Position numbers and translations under genes: made by a program. Below the pieces are notes generated by a model. It worked only from the letters and a program-made list of their open reading frames with translations. It made no database searches and was not told where the DNA came from. This document shows positions 21,630-30,024 of a stretch of 64,000 bases of DNA, in pieces (the first letter of the stretch is position 1; every line of letters starts with the position of its first letter). Where the stretch lies: the NCBI RefSeq assembly GCF_024749285.1, contig NZ_CP087196.1:5890001-5954000 (forward strand), given 5' to 3'. Origin of the DNA: Pseudomonas sp. B21-015. GTDB lineage: Bacteria; Pseudomonadota; Gammaproteobacteria; Pseudomonadales; Pseudomonadaceae.

Positions 21630-22559
21630 TTGCTCGTGCTCCAGATCAACAAGGCGTGTGATGGGGCCATTTGCTTTCAGGCGTTCAGTGACAACTTTTG
21701 GCCATAGGTTGCGAGAGCGGCGTTTGGCGAGGCTGTAGGTGAGTTCCTGAATGCGAAACCATGGATAAAAGAGAAAAGTCAGAACGAGCATGACTACATC
21801 GCTGCCGCCCAAGTAGTTCTTCCCGTCACTTTCCATCCGTCTTTTTTTTATGTCATTGAAGGTGTCCTTGAACCAACCGCTCATGTTTGGCTGCACTGCC
21901 AGTTGGCTTTTTACGAAAGCATCAGACTCGCTGTGATTTCCCTGCTCGTCGAAATACGGGCCGTTGTTCATATAGGAACGGATATATTCCCAAAAGCCTT
22001 TCTGCATCGCCAATGATTTGCCGAAGGGAGGGCCGAGACTGACCATCAATGCAATTTCCGGCGTTTCAAACTGCCACATGCGTATTTCCAGCGAGGTACT
22101 TTGCATGCCGCCAATGTGGGTGCCAACGAGCTGGTATTCATTAGCCACGGCGGTTATGCCATCCCATGGAGCGTGGAGCAGTACACCTTCGTGGTTGAAA
22201 TACACTTCGCGAGTGCGGCGGTTGAACAGAATGGGCAACGGTAAGGGACGAAGGGTTTCCCAAAAAAAAGGAACAAGGAAAAAAGCTGCTGACATGATCA
22301 GGCCCATCGGAACGCTTTCCCACTTTCCATTGATCATTAACAAAAAAGCCATTCCTAGCCCACCCAGCCCTATCCACCCGCCAAGACCCGTAAATTGCCC
22401 CCGATCCGAATCTCCGCCTGCCTGCAAAGCCAAATAGTGTTCAGTATGCTCATCAGTAATGAACAGCTCCATTGGCTGCTCACCAGTGGGCTTATCCGCT
22501 TCCAGCAGTACAGTGGGGATAGCGCTGTATCGCGGCTGATCCAGCGTTTTCATATCCAT
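21603..22559 (-). CDS. DUF6708-like T6SS partner, candidate immunity protein; probable frameshift at the 3' end
   Basis: A 318-residue protein with a polar N-terminus, two close hydrophobic segments (about 56-76 and 83-102), a soluble middle and a third hydrophobic stretch near 248-265. It overlaps the VasX-like effector gene by ten bases and follows it, the usual place for a T6SS immunity gene; membrane segments would suit protection against a pore former. From memory it resembles DUF6708 proteins of T6SS loci. After HEQGV the current frame ends in GVSKAS; adding one base near 21624 instead continues as WRIEGELIYT...PPAIKIKE with a stop at 21553-21555. That tail matches the C-terminus of the effector, so a one-base deletion is likely and the true length is about 335. 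Role inferred, not shown. Confidence 0.7.
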   Translation of the reverse strand: MDMKTLDQPRYSAIPTVLLEADKPTGEQPMELFITDEHTEHYLALQAGGDSDRGQFTGLGGWIGLGGLGMAFLLMINGKWESVPMGLIMSAAFFLVPFFWETLRPLPLPILFNRRTREVYFNHEGVLLHAPWDGITAVANEYQLVGTHIGGMQSTSLEIRMWQFETPEIALMVSLGPPFGKSLAMQKGFWEYIRSYMNNGPYFDEQGNHSESDAFVKSQLAVQPNMSGWFKDTFNDIKKRRMESDGKNYLGGSDVVMLVLTFLFYPWFRIQELTYSLAKRRSRNLWPKVVTERLKANGPITRLVDLEHEQGVGVSKAS

Positions 22560-25243
22560 GCCCAGTCCTTGATTTTTACCGCCGGCAGCGTCAGTCCTTC
22601 ACGCGGCGAATAGATCAATTCACCCTCAATGCTCCACAAATGCCGCACGCCGTCCTCATGGTAGACGCGTCGGTATGGGGTTATGCCGGCTTGTACAGTA
22701 ATCCGACTGCCACTATGCCGATCAAAATTTTCACCTGTCCATTCGACCTTTTTGACCCGCTCGGGGTGATATCCGAGTGTATCGCGCCAGACTTCATGGC
22801 CCTTGAAGTGGATCATCCCATCCGTCATCTGAATGTTTTCCCCCGGCAGGTTCAGCATCAAGTAGGTGGAGGTGACTTGCCCTTGATAGGGGTGCAACTC
22901 TCTCAGTCGGAAGACTTCAAAATTGACAGGAAACAGAATGGGATATAGACGTTCCATTGACTGGGTGTAGTTATTTGACCAACCGCTGTCCGGACGGATA
23001 CCGAAATGACTGTTTTTTACCCATTTTTCCAGCGGTGAGTCAGTCGTATAGAGCCGGGCAATGACCCCGCCTACAATCACCACGGAGAGCCCCAAAAGCT
23101 TGATGCCCAAGTGGGGCACGACATCCAGTCCTTTAGAAATAGCCGCCGCATCCCCTGCTATCACGGCCGCTCGCGCAATGCGCAGTGCTCGAAACGCTTG
23201 AGCCTGGAGCCTGATACTTGCTACCGAAGCCCCGATAAGCCCCAGATTAACCGAGAAGGTATCGAAGTCACCTGGCTGGAACGCTTCAAAGGCTTCAAAA
23301 CCATAAACCACCACATCAAAACAGAGGAAAGCTGATTGCAACAAAGAAGCACCTGCGGCCATTCCCATGGCTCGAACTAACGCGAGCCTCGCTGGAATAG
23401 AGTTTTTGCCGCCCTGGCTAATAGCAGAAGTCCAGCTAACCTCTGCTACCCGCTGACCAACTGCCGCACCTGCTGCTCCGACTCCAGCCAAAGCGCCGAA
23501 AGCACCAACCCATTTTTTGGTAGTTCCGCTATCTACTAACTGATCCATTGACCAATAAAAATTCAGCCCCGCCATAAACGTCACCAAAACCTTGATCGGC
23601 GCTTTATCCCAAGCCCCTTTCAGATCCAGCACGCTACTCAAGTCCACTCCTGATGCCAGATTCACCGGCAACGGTGGCAGTTTGGTGCTGGCCGGCACCA
23701 GATGCATGAACGGCACACTCTGCCCCACCGCGCCGACCAGCGGAGCGACACTCAAATGGGCTGGCGCCGCTGGGCGCGTTTCCATCAAATCGCTGTACCA
23801 CTCGCCCAACTGACGCGACGTAACGCCCAAGGTCTGGATGCGCTGGTCGCTACGGGCCAGGGCCGCCGCCATGTACAAACTCCCCGCTGTGCTGGCCGAA
23901 TTCTGCGCCTGATGCAGTTGCAACCCGGCCATCGGAGCGATGGCCAGAAACAAGGCCTCCACGCCCGCCGCTGGTTTGTGATGCTTCAGTTTGTCGGCGG
24001 TCTTGTTCAGTGCCTCGGCATAGCCGAAAGCACTGGCAAGCTTGCTAGCACCTTCCTGCAACGCCGCCGTGTTGTCGTTGAACGCATCGCCCAGATCGAC
24101 GAGGTATTTGATTTCACCTTTGCCAAGCCGTGCGGGTAATCCGAGCAAAGCCCAAAGCAGCCAGGGTTTACCCGGCGAGTTACCGCCCAGATTCTGGGTA
24201 ATCGCCTGAGCACCGATGCTGGTAGTGGCCGGCCCGAGACAAGCCGCCGCGAAATACAACTCCAATGCCTCACGGGCAATCGGTTGGGTAATGTCGAAAT
24301 GGCCGCAAGCCGTGTCCATGCTCGACGCACCGGTCACTTGCAGGGTGTTGAACCACGCCACCCAGAGTTGGGCCAGACGACGCGTGTCGGCGGTATATCG
24401 GTCATTTTGGATTTCCTGATCTCTCCATAGCCGCTGGAGTTCGTCATGGCGGGTGATGGACGGCAACTGTGCACTCAGTTGCCGGTCGCCTTCGCTCAGT
24501 GACTTGATGACACTGGCCATCGCCCACGTTTCAGCGTGATGCTCCTGATAACTGTCGAACGCTTCCTTACGCACACGCATCAACGCGGCAAGGTCGAGCA
24601 GCACGCCCCACGCATCATCAATGACGGCGTAGGTCTGCTGTTCGCAAGCCTTCATCTGCTTTAGCACTTTCAACCAGTCGGGTGCGTGCTCCGTTTCGGA
24701 TTGACCGCTCCAGCCGTAGCTCGTCGCATCGGTGTATTCACCAATCTGCTTGGTGACGGTGTCAACCGTGCCGCTGAACGGCGCGACACCCGGAACAAAA
24801 CTGCGCATGATGCGCTGACGCACGGCGGGGTCTTTTCTGGCGGCCTGGTATTGCGCTTCACTCCAGCGAACGGGCGACCAGACCAATCCGGTAGGGTCGC
24901 CCGCTCTTAACACCAGATGGGGTTTGACCCGAATGTCGATCACCCTGCCCGCACGCGGGGTTTGGGTGAGCTGAGCTTTTTCGACCTGATATTCAACCAA
25001 CTTGGGCGGACTGCTCTCCCAGACGTAGAGCCAACCGTCGCGCAACAAACGCGAGGTGTAATTGAGCGCATGCCCGGTCAAGTCAGGATGCCGAGGCCCC
25101 AACTCGGGAAACGAGCCGCTCAGCGCTGGCAAGTCGTAGGCATCGGTATCGACAGCGACGGTTGGACCGAGGGCGTATCGCAGAGGCAAAACGGCAGCGA
25201 ACAGCGGGCAGGTTCCAACGCGGATTTTATTCTGGGCACTCAT
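22550..25243 (-). CDS. VasX-like (BTH_I2691 family) T6SS effector, likely membrane-acting
   Basis: An 897-residue protein with no signal peptide. The N-terminal region (GTCPLFAAVLPLRYALGP, then a conserved block ending near residue 160 with GLVWSPVRWSEA) resembles the VasX N-terminal domain used by T6SS effectors carried on VgrG. The middle (about 180-500) is helical. The C-terminal third has several hydrophobic, glycine/alanine-rich segments (about 549-567, 579-600, 618-650, 663-678, 708-732) and then a soluble tail of about 160 residues. The hydrophobic cluster suggests pore formation, as described for VasX of Vibrio cholerae. It overlaps the DUF4123 adaptor gene by four bases and the DUF6708 gene by ten. 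Activity is inferred. Confidence 0.78.
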   Translation of the reverse strand: MSAQNKIRVGTCPLFAAVLPLRYALGPTVAVDTDAYDLPALSGSFPELGPRHPDLTGHALNYTSRLLRDGWLYVWESSPPKLVEYQVEKAQLTQTPRAGRVIDIRVKPHLVLRAGDPTGLVWSPVRWSEAQYQAARKDPAVRQRIMRSFVPGVAPFSGTVDTVTKQIGEYTDATSYGWSGQSETEHAPDWLKVLKQMKACEQQTYAVIDDAWGVLLDLAALMRVRKEAFDSYQEHHAETWAMASVIKSLSEGDRQLSAQLPSITRHDELQRLWRDQEIQNDRYTADTRRLAQLWVAWFNTLQVTGASSMDTACGHFDITQPIAREALELYFAAACLGPATTSIGAQAITQNLGGNSPGKPWLLWALLGLPARLGKGEIKYLVDLGDAFNDNTAALQEGASKLASAFGYAEALNKTADKLKHHKPAAGVEALFLAIAPMAGLQLHQAQNSASTAGSLYMAAALARSDQRIQTLGVTSRQLGEWYSDLMETRPAAPAHLSVAPLVGAVGQSVPFMHLVPASTKLPPLPVNLASGVDLSSVLDLKGAWDKAPIKVLVTFMAGLNFYWSMDQLVDSGTTKKWVGAFGALAGVGAAGAAVGQRVAEVSWTSAISQGGKNSIPARLALVRAMGMAAGASLLQSAFLCFDVVVYGFEAFEAFQPGDFDTFSVNLGLIGASVASIRLQAQAFRALRIARAAVIAGDAAAISKGLDVVPHLGIKLLGLSVVIVGGVIARLYTTDSPLEKWVKNSHFGIRPDSGWSNNYTQSMERLYPILFPVNFEVFRLRELHPYQGQVTSTYLMLNLPGENIQMTDGMIHFKGHEVWRDTLGYHPERVKKVEWTGENFDRHSGSRITVQAGITPYRRVYHEDGVRHLWSIEGELIYSPREGLTLPAVKIKDWAWI

Positions 25244-25806
25244 GCGTTTTTCTCCGAGTTGGCGGGAAGGCTCAGTGCATGCAGAAGCGGCTCAGGCAAG
25301 GTGATTTGCGCGGCCAGACCTTTATTGGCCGGTGCTGAGTCGAATTCAGGCGCTTTGTTTTCCCAAGCGCACACTGGCGCGTTGCCATGGCGTAGCCAGA
25401 CGCTTTCCACACCAAACCAAAAGCCTGCTGGCCATTGCGCTCCCGCCAAACAGGCGCGTCGCAAAACCGAGCCATCCGCCAGGCGCAGCCACAGCTCTCG
25501 CTCATATTCATCAAATATGCGCAACCGACGTTGCAGGATCGGTAGCCATTGTTGTGCACTCTGTGGAGAAGCCAGCCAAACACCGTGTTGCAAGTCAGAG
25601 CCACCCCACCATGCGGCGTAGGCCGCGCTACCAAGTGAGGCATTGAGTAGAAATGGCCCCGCTGCGCCAATCGGCTCGTAGGCGGTTCCCTTGAAAAGCG
25701 ATTGAGGAGCGTCTGCGCCGTAGTGCTCGTGAAGCCAATCGATAGCGTCCTCATACTGGGAACCGTCAAGCAGGAGCAGGCCTTTGTTCGGGGTGATCGG
25801 GGTCAT
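25240..25806 (-). CDS. DUF4123 T6SS effector adaptor (Tap/TEC family)
   Basis: A 188-residue soluble protein with the DUF4123 pattern: an opening LLLLDGSQYEDAIDWL strand-helix, the GPFLL motif near residue 50 and the later WLASPQSAQQWLPILQRRL and LRLADGSVLRR segments. Proteins of this family load a specific effector onto its VgrG. Four-base ATGA overlaps with vgrG upstream and with the VasX-like gene downstream indicate coupled translation, so these two are its likely partners. Confidence 0.85.
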   Translation of the reverse strand: MTPITPNKGLLLLDGSQYEDAIDWLHEHYGADAPQSLFKGTAYEPIGAAGPFLLNASLGSAAYAAWWGGSDLQHGVWLASPQSAQQWLPILQRRLRIFDEYERELWLRLADGSVLRRACLAGAQWPAGFWFGVESVWLRHGNAPVCAWENKAPEFDSAPANKGLAAQITLPEPLLHALSLPANSEKNA

Positions 25807-27896
25807 GCTTCAGCCCTCTCTGTTAACTGATGTTCCGGGGCGGCATCGCATATCGGGCAAATGCCGGAATCGGCCTCACGAAAGACGATGTTCTGTTTGA
25901 GTAGTGCTTCCATGGGAAGGGTGTCGACAACCACTGCCTCGTCAGCTTGGGGAACTACTGACAGTGCCGCCTGCCCGGGCAGGCCCACGACCGGCGAACC
26001 ACCCTCGACAATAGCGACACTGCTGAAAATCCCGCTCGAATTGATAACGATGTGCTGACCACCGGCCTGCAACGTCAAGCTCGTTCCGGCATTAATGACC
26101 ACGTTGGCAGCGGTGACATGGGCCTGCGAACCGGCCTGAATCACCAACGTGCCCTCTGCCGTCGTGCTGCTGTTGCCGGTGATTGAGATGAGTTCGTTGC
26201 CGCCGATCACCGTGTTGCGCACACCTTGGGTCGTGCGCAACTCGTCGCCCTTGATCAGGCTGGTGCTGTGGTTGTCGACCTGTTCGAAGCGGTCGTTGCT
26301 GATCAGGCTGTGGCTGTCGCGGGTGATCTGTTCGCGGCGGTCGTTGCCAATTTTGGTATCGCTGTCGTTGAGGATCAGTTGTTCGAGGTCGCGTTGGGCG
26401 CGCAGGTAGATTTGTTCCTGCCCGGCACGGTCTTCAAGCGACAACTCGTTGTAACCCCCGGTGTCCGGGGAGCTGTGGCTGCGCAAGACGGTTTTGGTTT
26501 TGTGCTCGGGCAAGGGGTATGGCACAGGCGTGAGCTTGTTGGTCACGCACCCGGTGATCAATGGCTGGTCGGGGTCGCCGTCCAGATAGGTGACGACGAC
26601 TTCCATGCCGATACGCGGAACGGTCACTGCCCCAAAGCCATCCCCCGCCCAACTGGATGACACCCGCACCCAGCAACTGCTTTTTTCACTGTTGAGTTCG
26701 GCCCGGTCCCACGGCAGTTCGATCTTCACGCGACCATACTCATCGCAGTAGATCTCTTCGCCGACAGGGCCGGTGACTCGGGCGGTCTGGCTGACCAGCG
26801 CCGATCGTCGTGCAGGTAGCGGTGGCCGATAAAGCACATCCCATGGAATGGCGCTGAAGTGGTTGCGATAGCCTTGGGTAAAGCCGTCTTCAGGTTTGAC
26901 GTCGCTGGTGATGGCCTCTTCCAGTGACTGAGGCTGTTTTCCGGCGTGCGACACACTGAGCAACAGCCACAAATCGTTGCACGCTTTACGCGGGTGTTCG
27001 GTCAGGTTAAAAAAGTGACCACTGCGCAGGCACGGCTGATCGCTCTGGCCCTCGACCAACTGGTAATCGGCACGGTGCCGCTCCAAGGCCTGGCGAGCGA
27101 GTTGTTTGCCGCGTTTTTCGTTCTCGATGAATACGGGGTAGCGATAGTCTTCAAGCTCAGGGCTGAACTCGGCCGTGAAGCGGCTTTCCAGCAACAGACT
27201 CGGGCGTTGGAAGTCGTAGTCCCGGCGCGTGGTCGTGCTGGTGCGGCTGCGAAAGCCCATGGAAAACTGCTTGACCACCGGGTGGTCCGCCACCATGCCG
27301 GAGTCTTGTTGATAAGGGGTTTCGCCCAGTTTGGGGAACCAAGTCTGGTCGTCGGTGAACACCAGCAAATGACCGTCTGCCGAATGCTGGTGATGCCACG
27401 CGATGCCGTCCTCGGCGCACAGGCGCTGGACGAACTCCAAATCGCTTTCCCCCAACTGAGTGCAGTACTCGCGCTCGGGGCTGGTACTGACATGGAAGGT
27501 AAACGCATCGGCCTGAATGCCGTGGCCTTTGAGCACCTGAGCAATGATTTGCGGCACGGTCAAGTGCTGGAAAATCCGTTGATCGTAGCTGAACTGCAAG
27601 TAGTGCAGCGTCGATACAAGGGTCAAGTGATAACGGGTCAGGCGTTTGCCGGCTTCACCGACGAACACCTCTTCAATATGGCCATGAAGGCCTTCGCCGT
27701 TAAGTCCGAACTGGAGAAATGCAGTCTGACTGAGCAGGCTCTCCAGATCGAAATCCGGGTTTTCGCTGACCAGTTCAACCTGGATCGCGTACAAGGCACT
27801 GATGGCCTCAACACCGTCAAAGGCGAAGACTTTGAAATCGTGACGAACAGCGGGGATGTGCAGCGCGAAGTGCGCCGTATTGGCCGATCCGAACAT
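25803..27896 (-). CDS. vgrG: Orphan T6SS spike protein VgrG
   Basis: A 697-residue trimeric spike protein. The gp27-like base covers about the first 370 residues (SDLEFVQRLCAEDGIAWHH is typical), then the OB fold (VTGPVGEEIYCDEYGRVK, WVRVSSSWAGDGFGAVTVPRIGMEVVV) and a gp5-like needle with repeats such as NDSDTKIGND, ITRDSHSLISND and ITGNSSTTAEGT. After the needle an unusual tail ends in a GICPICDAAPEHQL segment. The start MFGSANTAHF follows AAGGATAAG; the longer upstream frame lacks family similarity. First gene of the vgrG-DUF4123-VasX-DUF6708 operon. No tube, sheath or hcp genes are in the window, so it depends on a core locus elsewhere. Confidence 0.95.
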   Translation of the reverse strand: MFGSANTAHFALHIPAVRHDFKVFAFDGVEAISALYAIQVELVSENPDFDLESLLSQTAFLQFGLNGEGLHGHIEEVFVGEAGKRLTRYHLTLVSTLHYLQFSYDQRIFQHLTVPQIIAQVLKGHGIQADAFTFHVSTSPEREYCTQLGESDLEFVQRLCAEDGIAWHHQHSADGHLLVFTDDQTWFPKLGETPYQQDSGMVADHPVVKQFSMGFRSRTSTTTRRDYDFQRPSLLLESRFTAEFSPELEDYRYPVFIENEKRGKQLARQALERHRADYQLVEGQSDQPCLRSGHFFNLTEHPRKACNDLWLLLSVSHAGKQPQSLEEAITSDVKPEDGFTQGYRNHFSAIPWDVLYRPPLPARRSALVSQTARVTGPVGEEIYCDEYGRVKIELPWDRAELNSEKSSCWVRVSSSWAGDGFGAVTVPRIGMEVVVTYLDGDPDQPLITGCVTNKLTPVPYPLPEHKTKTVLRSHSSPDTGGYNELSLEDRAGQEQIYLRAQRDLEQLILNDSDTKIGNDRREQITRDSHSLISNDRFEQVDNHSTSLIKGDELRTTQGVRNTVIGGNELISITGNSSTTAEGTLVIQAGSQAHVTAANVVINAGTSLTLQAGGQHIVINSSGIFSSVAIVEGGSPVVGLPGQAALSVVPQADEAVVVDTLPMEALLKQNIVFREADSGICPICDAAPEHQLTERAEA

Positions 27897-28109
27897 ACGC
27901 TTATCCTTAAGCAAAGAGGAAATGAAGCGCGATGTCCAAACCGTCCGTGATCTGTGCACGCGAAATTGGCGGGCACGCTAACAAGACAGGCAAAGGATGG
28001 ATGTAGGACTGTTCTTTAAACCCAGAAGGAATCTTCGCAATCGAAGATCAGCCTCTCAACGAACAACAAAAATAAAGATTGGTAGGATCCCATCCCCGAA
28101 AGCACGGAC

Positions 28110-28138
28110 AAAAAAGCCGCGACGATCGCGGCTTTTTT
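28110..28138. terminator. Hairpin terminator between tai4 and vgrG
   Basis: A 13-bp stem (AAAAAAGCCGCGA / TCGCGGCTTTTTT) with a CGA loop. It lies past the Tai4 gene stop on the minus strand and would work in both directions. The rest of the 292-base gap (27897-28188) must hold the vgrG promoter, but no clear boxes stand out. Confidence 0.88.
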
Positions 28139-28188
28139 GTATTTCAATGCTGACCAATCAATGGCCGAACGGTTACTCGCGGCGCAGG

Positions 28189-28644
28189 TCAATCCTTTTT
28201 GGGTCGTGGGGGATTGTCCTGACGATAGGTGTGCTGGGGTTTGATGACCAATTGCCTGACCTGACTGTCCAATTCTTTGCTGTGATACAGGTCCAGGCAT
28301 TTGAGCAGCTCAAAGCGAACGCCTTTTCGCTCTGATTCGACCAGTGGATTGTGATAATCACGAGCCAGAAACTGATCAACCAGAGTTCTACCGGCTTGAG
28401 GTGCTTGCTCCAGATCGAAATAGGTCCAATCCATAAGCGCGCTGGCACTGCTTCCGGCGTCCTGGGCGGCTTCAGATTCGCTCTTGTAGGCTGTGGCGAT
28501 GCAGTCTGCCAGCACCATATCCTTGTAATTTTGCGCGTAGGTGCGCCCGCCTGCCTGTGGGGAGTGGGTCGGATCATCCTTGGCCCAACTGTTGGAAGGT
28601 GCGACTGCCCAAGCCAGAGCCAAGACCGCAGTCAAATATTTCAT
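28189..28644 (-). CDS. Tai4-family T6SS amidase immunity protein (no adjacent effector)
   Basis: A 151-residue secreted protein with an N-terminal signal peptide (MKYLTAVLALAWAVAPSNSWA, likely cut before KDD). The mature part has the pattern of Tai4 proteins: ADCIATAYKSE near the start and LLKCLDLYHS later, giving two cysteines that could pair, with a helical bundle between. Tai4 binds and blocks Tae4 peptidoglycan amidases in the periplasm. No Tae4 gene lies on either side: the neighbours are the vgrG unit and a hydroxylase gene. I chose the ATG with GGAG nine bases upstream; a TTG one codon earlier is less likely. Confidence 0.75.
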   Translation of the reverse strand: MKYLTAVLALAWAVAPSNSWAKDDPTHSPQAGGRTYAQNYKDMVLADCIATAYKSESEAAQDAGSSASALMDWTYFDLEQAPQAGRTLVDQFLARDYHNPLVESERKGVRFELLKCLDLYHSKELDSQVRQLVIKPQHTYRQDNPPRPKKD

Positions 28645-28712
28645 CAAGACAAACTCCAGAAGTTTGCGCGGTCGGTTTGATAGTTCACACCTGGCTCATT
28701 GAAATAGCAGAC

Positions 28713-28741
28713 AAAAAAGCCGCGATGATCGCGGCTTTTTT
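28713..28741. terminator. Terminator after the fatty-acid hydroxylase gene
   Basis: Stem AAAAAAGCCGCGA / TCGCGGCTTTTTT with a TGA loop, four bases past the hydroxylase stop. It is almost identical to the hairpin at 28110. Confidence 0.9.
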
Positions 28742-28745
28742 GACC

Positions 28746-29912
28746 TCAGGAAACCGCTGCCGGCGGTTTCGGTTCGACGGTCTTCAGCTCAGGCTTCTGA
28801 AACGGGTACAGGTGCTGGCGCAGGATACCGCCCGGCAAGTCCTTGCCAAAAACACCGTAGCGCGTCGGCCACTCCTTGGGCGGCAACTTGAAGGTGCCGA
28901 ACAGCATATCCACCAACGGCGTATGGATCGCATAGTTCTTGTAGATGTAATCCTTGTGCCGGGCATGATGCCAATGGTGATAACGCGGCAGGACCATCAC
29001 ATAATTCAGCCAGCCGCCGTTGATCCGAACATTGGCATGGGCCAGCACGGCCTGTACGCCGACCAGAATCACATAGGCGTTCAACGCCTGGGGCGCGAAG
29101 CCCAGCAGCATCAAAGGCACCAGCACGCCGGTGCGAGTCAGCAGAATCTCGATGAAATGAACACGCGAACCGGCGAGCCAATCCATGTGCGTGCTTGAGT
29201 GATGCACGGCATGGATGCGCCATAACCACGGCACCACGTGATACAACCGATGCAGCCAGTATTGACCGAGGTCGGCCACCAGCACCGCCAGCAAAAACTG
29301 CACAACGATCGGCAGGCTTTGTACGCTAGCCTGCAAGTTCGTCGACACCGCCCAACCGGCTATATAGCTCGACGAGGCGGTGATGAAAATCAGGATGAAC
29401 TGCACCAGCATATGACTGACGAAAAAGTAGGTCAGGTCAGTTCGCCAGTGCGGACGCAGAATGTTTTGCTCGGGGTCCTTGGAATAGAGTTTTTCCAGAG
29501 GGATAAAGACGATGGCCGACACCAGCAGGGCCAGTACGAACCAGTCCAGCCCCAGCGAATACGGTGTCTGCCCTATAGAGCTGACCTGCACATTGGTGCC
29601 GCCAAGAAACACCGCCAGCCCCGAGGCAACAAGTCCGGTGATCCCCAGGCGCTTGCGCGTGTTGAGCAGGATATTCAGGGTGCCGAGGCAGAAGGACAGC
29701 ACCAACCCGAGCAACAGCGTGGTGCGCGCAAACTGCTCGTCGTACACCTTGCGCAGTTCGGCGGTGGTCAGCCATTCGGGAAAGAGAAAGCAGAATACCG
29801 CCAGCAGGCTCAATAGCCCGAGCGTTGCCGAGATGTAGCCACTGACCCGGCCTTCACCAAACTTGAAGGGTGCGTTGCCATGTCGCTGAAAATAGGACTT
29901 GAGTCTTTCCAT
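28746..29912 (-). CDS. Sterol desaturase / fatty-acid hydroxylase family membrane protein
   Basis: A 388-residue integral membrane di-iron enzyme. Three histidine clusters are in place: HRLYH (221-225), HAVHH (234-238) and HHWHHARH (312-319). Several hydrophobic segments precede and separate them. The family adds a hydroxyl or double bond to lipids; the substrate here is unknown. A single-gene unit between two hairpin terminators, at the right end of the accessory island, with no visible functional link to the T6SS genes. Confidence 0.88.
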   Translation of the reverse strand: MERLKSYFQRHGNAPFKFGEGRVSGYISATLGLLSLLAVFCFLFPEWLTTAELRKVYDEQFARTTLLLGLVLSFCLGTLNILLNTRKRLGITGLVASGLAVFLGGTNVQVSSIGQTPYSLGLDWFVLALLVSAIVFIPLEKLYSKDPEQNILRPHWRTDLTYFFVSHMLVQFILIFITASSSYIAGWAVSTNLQASVQSLPIVVQFLLAVLVADLGQYWLHRLYHVVPWLWRIHAVHHSSTHMDWLAGSRVHFIEILLTRTGVLVPLMLLGFAPQALNAYVILVGVQAVLAHANVRINGGWLNYVMVLPRYHHWHHARHKDYIYKNYAIHTPLVDMLFGTFKLPPKEWPTRYGVFGKDLPGGILRQHLYPFQKPELKTVEPKPPAAVS

Positions 29913-29990
29913 TACCGGTCTTCCATGATTCCGAAAACAAACTTGCAGTGAGTTGAGTCATTGCGACGCTGCACTGACGCAGCCAGAAAC

Positions 29991-30019
29991 AAAAAAGCCA
30001 CGACTATCGTGGCTTTTTT
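29991..30019. terminator. Terminator after motB
   Basis: Stem AAAAAAGCCACGA / TCGTGGCTTTTTT with a CTA loop, five bases past the motB stop. It is a compensated variant (G-C to A-T pair) of the other island terminators. Confidence 0.9.
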
Positions 30020-30024
30020 GCAGG

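Noticed and set aside
22550-25243. VasX-like gene considered as a phage tape-measure or holin-like protein
   Set aside because: The overlaps with a DUF4123 adaptor and vgrG, and the CPL...LPLRYAL opening, fit a T6SS effector; no phage genes are nearby.
28016-28300. A 94-codon frame overlapping the Tai4 gene end, considered as a Tae4 remnant
   Set aside because: It reads through the terminator and shows no Cys/His amidase motif.
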